Source: a virus. From it: a stretch of 21,471 nucleotides of DNA. The stretch is taken from positions 1 through 21,471 of the IMG/VR virus record IMGVR_UViG_3300020427_000010; one strand, 5' to 3'. The position numbers were made by a program, and so were the translations under genes. The first letter of the stretch is position 1; every line of letters starts with the position of its first letter. Below are positions 21,269 through 21,471 of the stretch, piece by piece. The notes beneath the pieces were generated by a model, which ran no database searches, was not told where the DNA came from, and saw only the letters and a list, made by a program, of their open reading frames with translations.

Positions 21269-21471
21269 TTATGGTAATATTTCTGGAAAAGTTTTTTTAA
21301 CTAGTTTATATGTTAGGCCTCTATAGCGTAACTTTTTGTCTTTAACTTGAATTACAACTTCAGCCTCTTTAGGATGTAACCCTTCTAACATTTGAACAAA
21401 AAGTTGCTCTCTTCGTAATTGAGTAAGTCCGTCATGACCCCCTTCAATGTATAGATAAAATTTTCTAATAT
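21269..21471 (-). CDS. Unknown protein, C-terminal part (runs off the right edge)
   Basis: An open frame of 66 full codons enters from the right edge and ends at TAA 21271-21269. It reads K-F-Y-L-Y-I-E-G-G-H-D-G-L-T-Q-L-R-R-E-Q, then M-L-E-G-L-H-P-K-E-A-E-V-V and K-D-K-K-L-R-Y-R-G-L-T-Y-K-L-V, ending F-P-E-I-L-P. This end resembles, from memory, the C-terminus of a conserved family of unknown function in marine T4-like phages (possibly DUF6433). The other two frames on this strand contain stops. Coding is likely; the identity is tentative. Confidence 0.55.
   Translation of the reverse strand, partial: IRKFYLYIEGGHDGLTQLRREQLFVQMLEGLHPKEAEVVIQVKDKKLRYRGLTYKLVKKTFPEILP

Overview
The window is a piece of the genome of an AT-rich, T4-like marine myovirus. 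The visible T4 core genes are baseplate genes 25, 5, 27, 53 and 48, head completion gene 4, hub chaperone gene 26, and the replication/late-transcription pair 33-32. Lack of a lysozyme domain in the gp5-like spike, a cysteine-free gp32, and a circularly permuted (two-piece) tmRNA of the kind found in alphaproteobacteria and marine picocyanobacteria suggest a phage of a marine alphaproteobacterium such as SAR11. No photosynthesis gene is seen, so a cyanophage is less likely. The host assignment is inference.

Layout. (1) 1-10938, minus strand: a tightly packed late baseplate operon read right to left, 48 - 53 - 27-like - 5-like - three or four unrecognised structural genes - 25. An exact T4-type late promoter octamer (TATAAATA) lies just in front of gene 48. 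(2) 10979-15970, plus strand: gene 4, a conserved structural protein, a tail-tube-family protein, gene 26, a short gp51/T-like frame, and a tape-measure-like protein with twelve W-x-x-LLP-x-F repeats. Between gene 26 and the tape-measure gene there is what looks like a programmed -1 frameshift site: slippery T TTT TTC, a 7-nt spacer, then a long hairpin. (3) 15967-21471, minus strand: an unrecognised partial gene, an unrecognised 107-residue protein, an exported SleB-type endolysin, a conserved phage protein of unknown function, an FmdB-type zinc ribbon protein, a PD-(D/E)XK exonuclease, the permuted tmRNA, an unknown protein, a staphylococcal-nuclease-like enzyme, a two-TM holin-like protein, gp33, gp32 and a 43-residue membrane protein.

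The most striking element is the tmRNA at about 18426-18790. The acceptor piece (T arm and encoded CCA) comes first and the coding piece second. They form a perfect 7-bp acceptor stem with the G3-U70 alanine identity pair, and the coding piece carries a resume codon and an open 16-residue tag (ANNNDYTPAYAYAIAA, then stop). The 110-nt spacer removed between the two pieces is almost filled by a 29-codon membrane peptide ORF with its own Shine-Dalgarno sequence.

How the genes fit together: regions 1 and 2 build the baseplate, hub, tail tube and tape measure. Region 3 supplies single-strand DNA binding, late-promoter coactivation, nucleases for DNA processing, lysis functions, and probably ribosome rescue during infection. 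The gp32 cistron has its own consensus sigma-70 promoter and a repeat-bearing A-rich leader that could be its autoregulatory site.
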